Below, one piece after another: positions 32,650-37,900 of a stretch of 37,900 nucleotides of DNA. Both the position numbers and the translations under genes were made by a program. Positions within the stretch are counted from its first letter, which is position 1. Every line of letters begins with the position of its first letter. This DNA comes from Zychaea mexicana (lineage: Eukaryota; Mucoromycota; Mucoromycetes; Mucorales; Lichtheimiaceae), in assembly GCF_025766255.1 (NCBI RefSeq), contig NW_026516886.1, positions 1-37,900 of the forward strand. The letters run 5' to 3'. The notes beneath the pieces were generated by a model. The model made no database searches and was not told the origin of the DNA. It was given only the letters and a program-made list of their open reading frames with translations.

Positions 32650-35046
32650 CGGGTATGACTAGGAAAACACACTCATCTTCTGGTGAACAAATCACAGGAG
32701 CTGGGTTGGATTCTCAACTTGCGGAAATCCCACCTGACTCCCTCTCAACAGATCGAACATTTAAGGCTACAAGCTGGATACGACGACGATGACTGCTCAA
32801 CTACCAGGGCACAAACTTCGGGATATCCGGCGCTCAATAATTAATCAAACACACATTTCAATCACCTCGCAGGGTTCACAGTCTGACTATGCGGCTCAAG
32901 GCAGCGACTATCGCTATCTTCCCTGTCCACCTTTACACCCAGGCGTTGATGCGGTACAAGAATTGCTTGGTCCGACGTCCGATGGATTGGGATATTCCTC
33001 ATCAACTACCTCACGACTGTTTGACGCAGCTTCGTCTATGGCGCAAGGACCTTCTCTTGTGGTATGGCCGCTCTCTGTTGACACCGTCGCCGAGTCATAC
33101 ACTGTATGCCGATGCGAGCAACAAGGGCTGAGGAGCGGTCCTCAACAATCAGTCTGTCCAAGGTGTTTGGTCTTTCGCAGAAGCCGCTCAATCGATCAAT
33201 TGGAGGGGATTACGAGCCATCCAGCTTGCTCTTCAGACATTTCGACATCTCACGCACACAACGATTCTAGTTCGCACCGACAACACGACCGCATCAGCCT
33301 ACGTCAACAAGCAAGGGGGAACACGGTCTCTATCTTTCAGTCACTTGGCAACCGATCTGTGGGAGATGTGTCTCTCGCGTCGTCTACAGATCAAAGCTCA
33401 ACATATACAAGGCATTCACAACGTAACGCCGATCAAGCCTCACGCAATCTATCAGCTCAGCAACAATGGCGCCTTCTTCCGGCGACTTTCCACCAGTTAC
33501 AACTTCTTCAGGGGAATCACGACGTGGATCTCTTTGCGTGTCGAACGACGCACCTCCTGCCAAAGTATGTGGCACGTCACTTGGACCCCGGCGCAATAGC
33601 GGTAGACGCGATGGGTCTTTCTTGGAGTTGCTTTCGTCGCCACTGGATTCATCCCCCATGGTCGATGATTCTCAAGGTTCTATGCAAGATTGCCCGCGAA
33701 GGCGAGACAGCGACGGTAGTGGTGCCGTATTGGCCGGCGGCGCTTTGGTTTCTTCTGCTACGGCAAATGGCGACCCGTCCTCCTCTTCTTCTCAATCCTC
33801 GGCGTCACATCCAGCTGACTTCTCCATCCGCTCGCTCCCCATGAACAAATCTGCGCTGGAAGCTCAGCGTGTGGCAAGTATCCGGCGAAGATTTGCAGGG
33901 CGTGGCTATTCGCCCGCGCCTTTAGAGGCCATATGTGCCCCACTACTTTCTAGATCGTCGACGAATCTCTCTTATTTGGGTGGCCAACTACGTTTCGTCA
34001 TGTGGGCCTCACGCGTCGGCGTTGATATCAACTCTTTTTCGGCAGTTGATTTGGTGAATATTTTGTCTTTGGCTCATCAACAAGGTTACAGTGCAAATAC
34101 GATATTATTGTTCAAGACGGCGGTCCTGGTTTTTCATTGCAACCCTGGATCTATTCGAAAGGACCTTGGATTAAAACGCTTGCTAGATCGTATTAAGGTG
34201 ACAGCACCACCACGACCATTGACTCATCCCTCCTTCGATATCACTCCTACCTTAATTCACTTGTCACAATTAACATCTACAGCGTCAACACCACTGATTA
34301 AGCTGAACCAGAAGACCGCCTTCTTGCTCGGTACCGCGGCCTTTCTGCGACCATCTGACCTTCATCGCATTGATTTGACGATGCTCAAGACCGATTGCAT
34401 TTGTGCATTGTGAATCCTAAAGAACGCCGGCAAAATCGACGTTTCATCAAGACTCCCATCATCCATTCACTGACTTCGGATCCTGATCTTTGTCCGGTTC
34501 GCGCATTTCAAGCTTTGCGGGATCATCCGGGGGCTGCTGCTCGTCCAACTGGCGCGCACTTCGTCAACAGTGTCAATGTCTCTTCTCCTATTCAAGTTGC
34601 TACTATCTCGGGTTGGTTGCGACGGCTCTTGACGATATATCCTTCCGTCGATCCGGTCTGTCGCGGCGATTTTGGCATTGACAAGGGGCGCTTCTTTGGA
34701 CGAAGTCCTGGCTGTGGGTAACTGGTCCTCACGTACGGTTTTCGACTATCACTATAGACGATCTTTGCAGCTTTCAGACAACATAGCGAGTCGCGTTCTG
34801 TCGATTCCGTCGGCTTCGTTACAATCATGACGGCTTGGACTTGGTTTGTTTCTTTGTTTCTTTTCTACTTCCCCTGTTTTTTGGGTTCTCTCTTTTGTCT
34901 CTTCTATTTGTTTTTTGTATTGCTGCGTCTGTGTTAGATCAGCACTTGATGAGTTCTGGTTCGCTTCCGTAGGAATCGTTCAATTGTTCTAGATTTATTG
35001 TAGAACAATTGTGAGGCTAGTCCTACGGACCTAGCCTCACAATTGT
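32650..35046 (+). mobile_element. Decayed 5'-truncated DIRS-type retroelement
   Basis: Three pol parts are recognisable in DIRS order. The reverse transcriptase end (LLVNKSQELGWILNLRKSHL from about 32675, then MRLKAATIAIFPVHLYTQAL from 32889) comes first. RNase H follows (HTLYADASNKG, then TDNTTASAYVNKQGG near 33280). A tyrosine recombinase comes last (33830-34830), with FLRPSDLHRIDL carrying the first catalytic Arg, and a later segment RSVAAILALTRGASLDEVL, then W and HY in the R..W..Y pattern. The frame changes several times (near 32790-32890, 34395 and 34640-34690), and TGA at 33129-33131 replaces the Trp of the RNase H GWGA motif. It is therefore inactive. Hairpins at 34982-35046 mark the right end. 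No left terminal repeat was found. Confidence 0.85.
34966..35046. repeat. Paired hairpins at the right end of the DIRS relic
   Basis: AATTGTTCTA (34982-34991) pairs with TAGAACAATT (35001-35010). Overlapping it, ACAATTGTGAGGCTAG (35005-35020) pairs perfectly over 16 bp with CTAGCCTCACAATTGT (35031-35046) around a 10-base loop. TCCGTAGGA (34966-34974) is the reverse complement of TCCTACGGA (35021-35029) in that loop. Interleaved complementary segments like these resemble the inverted terminal and internal complementary regions used by DIRS elements to form circles (family knowledge). Confidence 0.8.
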
Positions 35047-35386
35047 GCTCTGTTACAAGAAAAAAAGTATTTATGGAGATAGCCATGTTTCAGTGTTAGT
35101 TTGTGAATGCTATTTACAGTATGATCATGATAGGATATGTTGTTCTTCATATAAAGATATATATATACAGATCTTGGAATTTTTGAGCATGTATACTACT
35201 TGGATACTTTTTATTTTTTGTTGTTAACGGTAAGACATGGGGGTAACTCAATTGTTGTCGCTTTCTTATTTAGACATACAATATCTGGTTCAGTGTTTGT
35301 TTTCGAGTTTTGTTGCTCTTCCATCTTTTTCAAAACGTTTTTAGCAATTATCTAGTATGATCATAAAGTTAATAATGGTGAATAAA
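35047..35386. other. Spacer right of the DIRS relic
   Basis: This AT-rich stretch has an ATATAT run near 35157-35167. No gene was seen; it would hold the 3' UTR of the minus-strand gene to its right. Confidence 0.5.
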
Positions 35387-36564
35387 TTATAAGAATGTGA
35401 CTTGAGCACGAACCTTGGTTTTCAAAGCAAGTTTCATTATCGGGAATAGTTGTGCTGAGGTAAGATGTGGGATTGTTGGGATTTCGAAATTATTTGTGTT
35501 TAACAGCCGGCAAACATATCCACCTGGAGAGTCAAGAATAGATACTTGCAAACGGGTGTCTAAAATGTCAATCAATAGATATTTCGTTTGTAAGTTCGCA
35601 GTGATGACAATTGCTACAAAGCAGAAGTAAGAACTTACTGTTTTCGTTGATGGCTGTAACTTTAATGACTCGAGCAAGAGAACTCTCACCATATCCCTTT
35701 GCTAATATTCTTACAAGAATATCTTTCATAATCTTTGGTGTATGCAAATGTTTTTCCACCATCTCTTTTTTTCCGATACTGCCAGCATCCTCTTTACCAC
35801 ATTCGCCAACAGCAATATCAAGATTATTGTGTATCAGCAAGAAGTCGGGGCGAACTGACGACTGCTTATCCGCAATCGAGTTCAATCCAGTTATTGCCCT
35901 ATTGTTGTTTACTCGAACTAACGTGGAAACACATGCTCGGTCCCTTTTTTGAGTCGTTAATAGAGCACGTATAACCAGATATATAATGCAAAATAAAGTA
36001 AAGTAAAATAAAAAAACCCACCTAGCAGCGATAGCGATATTCTCATAGCACCGGTCCAAGTTGACTCAGCAACGAGCTACAAAATCCATCTCACTGCCAT
36101 TTGCAACGATATCTCTTAAGGTGTCGTTGCGATACATGTTGAGGAAATCGAGAATTATTCTTTGTACCCAATCTTCGTCAAAGTGAGTTCGAGGGTTAAA
36201 AAAGCCCAACTCAGTCACTGCCTTCCAGATGGTGTCAATGATATCGTCGCTCTTTCTCTCTGAATTCTCGCCATCAACAGTTGCAAGCGCCTTTTCACAG
36301 TGATCAAAAATGGATCGAACGCCATCACCAATTGCCAGAAGGCCTGGATCAGTTGCATCAATGATTCTTTTTAACTCTTCCTCTGTTAGTCGACCTTTCC
36401 AGCATGAATCTGTTGGATCGAGAATAAAAGAATGAACGAGGCTACAGATACGATGATATGAAAGTTAGTCATAGTAAATATACATGTGCAAATACATATA
36501 TAACTCACTGTTCAAATTCATATTCGGTTCCAAATTCATACATGGAAAACAATCTTGTTTGCAT
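35387..36564 (-). pseudogene. Unknown-function gene with one in-frame TGA
   Basis: Exons 36564-36509, 36441-36022, 35943-35639 and 35559-35387 (TAA) keep phase for 318 codons apart from TGA at 36068-36066 (codon 144, context ARC-stop-VNLDR). The N-terminal half is helical (GRLTEEELKRIIDATDPGLL, WKAVTELGFFNP). The C-terminal half has RPDFLLIHNNLDIAVGECGKED, then KKEMVEKHLHTPKIMKDIL and LDSPGGYVCRL. The layout matches, from general memory, a multi-copy family of uncharacterised Mucoromycota proteins. The PD...E..GK arrangement faintly recalls a PD-(D/E)XK nuclease core, but the spacing is not canonical. The start lies 14 bp from the end of the transposase relic, so the native 5' end may be lost. 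Confidence 0.6.
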
Positions 36565-36578
36565 TAAATGACCAAATT

Positions 36579-37505
36579 TCAGCTATTCATTTTATTTTCA
36601 AATAAATCCATATAATTATCAATAATTGCTGTATCATCAAGATCTTCTTGCCAAATCCATTCATTATGTGAATCATCATAATCTTTCTATTTAACATAAT
36701 ATTTCATTCGTTTTTTAAATTTTCTATGTTTTATAATTCTTCCAACTTCAAAACTATCATCATCTGTATAATTATCATTTTCTATATCCATATTAATTAT
36801 TGGTAATTCATTGCTATGATTATCATCAAAGTAGTTTCAAATAAATGCATCTTGTTGATTAGTCATATCTGTAATTCTTAATATATCAAATTCATATATA
36901 ATGCTATTTATATTATTATTTCTATTAGGATTAGGATAATCAAAGTTTTCATTAACCCATAACAGATGATTTGGTTTATTAGGTATATTATATAACTGAC
37001 AAAACTTTTGAATATTTAATAATAGAAGTGATAATTTTATTTGTACATTATATATTTTTAAATCTGTAACTTTTATAGTACTTTCATTATTATTAAACCT
37101 TTTGAATTTATTGCTAAGAAATCTAAGACATGATTCTATTTTACTTCTAAAACTTCCAAAAGTTTCATTGTATAGTAATTCATTATCATTTAAGTCTATA
37201 TTTTTACTTTTTCTAATAGGAAACATAAAATTATTAAGATTTATTTTATCATTTCCTTTTCTATCGCAATTATCTATAGATTTTTTAATATAGTAGTAGT
37301 AACCACCATCAAATGCTATGCAATCATTTTCATTTAATTTATTTTCCAACTTCATATCTAAAAACATTTGCCCATCATTATAATTTCTGCATGGTTTACT
37401 ATTAGATACATTAACTGCAAATTCATTAATATCATATGGTGCAAGCACCTTATAATCCGCAAATTTATGGGTAATCTTTGAATCCCTACTACTTTTTAAT
37501 GTCAC
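36579..37505 (-). pseudogene. AT-rich DDE transposase relic with C-terminal chromodomain
   Basis: One frame on the minus strand runs from 37505. It has the later part of a DDE_Tnp_4/Harbinger-like domain: CIAFDGGYYYYI (Asp66) and NETFGSFRSKIESCLRFLSNKF (Glu124), then NVQIKLSLLLLNIQKFC. The first Asp and the N-terminus are missing. After TGA (36839-36837) the frame continues as FEVGRIIKHRKFKKRMKYYV, then K-stop-KDYDDSHNEWIWQEDL, a chromodomain in which TAG (36689-36687) replaces the Trp of VKWK. It ends with TGA at 36581-36579. Base and codon use are extremely AT-rich (AAT, ATA, AAA, TTA dominate) against neighbours near half GC at third positions. No terminal inverted repeats were identified. 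Confidence 0.75.
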
Positions 37506-37900
37506 CTTAAAATAAAAAAAGAAGCGGCTACTTATGTTTTTTAGACCTTTAAAAACAATATTTGTGGATTAGATTTGAGTTCTTGCTTCTTTAAAAAAAG
37601 TTATAGGCTTCTGAAGTTGGTCACTTTTGGCAGAGGGATAGCAAATTGAAACATATAGGATTATACTTAAGCAAGCGGAAATCAAGTTTAGCCTTATGGG
37701 TAACATATTTAAGCGGTCCAAAGCCACTTACGACTGGCTACTAACTTAGGTTCATGTTTGCTTTGCCTTCTCATGCGTATTCCACACAATTTCTCCATTA
37801 TACCTCGTCCTAAAGATCAAAAGAAAGCTGCTAAAAAGCACAATTGAACAGAAATCGGTAACTTCGTCACTATAATGGAGCAATTGCAGCTGCATATGAG
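37506..37900. other. Right edge, no gene recognised
   Basis: Composition returns to the window average here. The only structure seen is an inverted pair CTCCATTATA (37793-37802) and TATAATGGAG (37871-37880). A gene could continue beyond the window. Confidence 0.45.

Noticed and set aside
33466..33830. Independent protein start at 33466 before the tyrosine recombinase
   Set aside because: It overlaps the RNase H frame of the DIRS pol in another phase; overlapping ORFs are normal in DIRS elements, but with the frameshifts present no separate functional gene can be supported.
35614..35638. A 25-nt micro-intron with GTAAGT donor and TTTGTAG acceptor in the unknown-function gene
   Set aside because: The same donor with the acceptor at 35560 gives an ordinary 79-nt intron that also keeps the frame and gives a more compact junction before LDSPGGYVCR.
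37793..37880. 10-bp inverted pair as terminal repeats of a transposon
   Set aside because: The pair is only 69 bp apart inside, is not placed around the transposase relic, and has no target-site duplication.

Overview
The window looks like nuclear DNA of an early-diverging filamentous fungus, most likely Mucoromycota (Mucorales-like). The inference rests on gene content (fungal-type MCM10, a Utp12 protein, an Opi3-type methyltransferase, a PET8-type carrier), many short GT-AG introns (about 60-215 nt) with strong GTAAG donors, head-to-head housekeeping genes, and DIRS, Helitron-type and DDE transposon relics. No tRNA, rRNA or CRISPR was found. All exon structures were built by eye from splice consensus plus frame and protein-family continuity; none is confirmed by RNA evidence.

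Layout. (1) 1-7.7 kb is gene-poor: the C-terminal end of a dead Helitron-type Pif1 helicase, a GC-rich palindromic block (565-803), purine-rich and tandem repeats (4.98-5.83 kb), otherwise nothing recognisable. (2) 7.7-27.8 kb is a compact core of twelve genes: MCM10 (+), a cyclin Y-like protein (+), a secreted 260-aa protein (-), a TCAIM-like DUF4460/DUF4461 protein (-), the mitochondrial S-adenosylmethionine carrier (+), UTP12 (-), OPI3 (+), TAF8 (-), a mitochondrial Tim44-like protein (-), IMP3 (+), a SETD9-like SET-domain protein (-) and a secreted 248-aa protein (-). (3) 27.8-37.9 kb is accessory: a gene-free stretch, an HMG-box gene broken by one TGA, a decayed DIRS-type tyrosine-recombinase retroelement ending in a strong hairpin, a gene of unknown function with one in-frame TGA, and a very AT-rich DDE transposase relic with a C-terminal chromodomain.

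How the genes work together. UTP12 and IMP3 both belong to the U3 snoRNP/SSU processome. The SAM carrier, Opi3 and the SET-domain protein all use or move S-adenosylmethionine. The TCAIM-like protein, the carrier and the Tim44-like protein are predicted mitochondrial. Three pairs share short divergent promoters (TCAIM-like/carrier, UTP12/OPI3, Tim44-like/IMP3). The grouping may be coincidence, since fungal chromosomes are not organised in operons.

The most unusual points are the chromodomain-bearing AT-rich transposase, whose composition suggests transfer from an AT-rich genome; a shared pattern in which accessory genes are broken by stops where a tryptophan is expected; a GC-AG intron in the SETD9-like gene; and the palindromic block near the left end.
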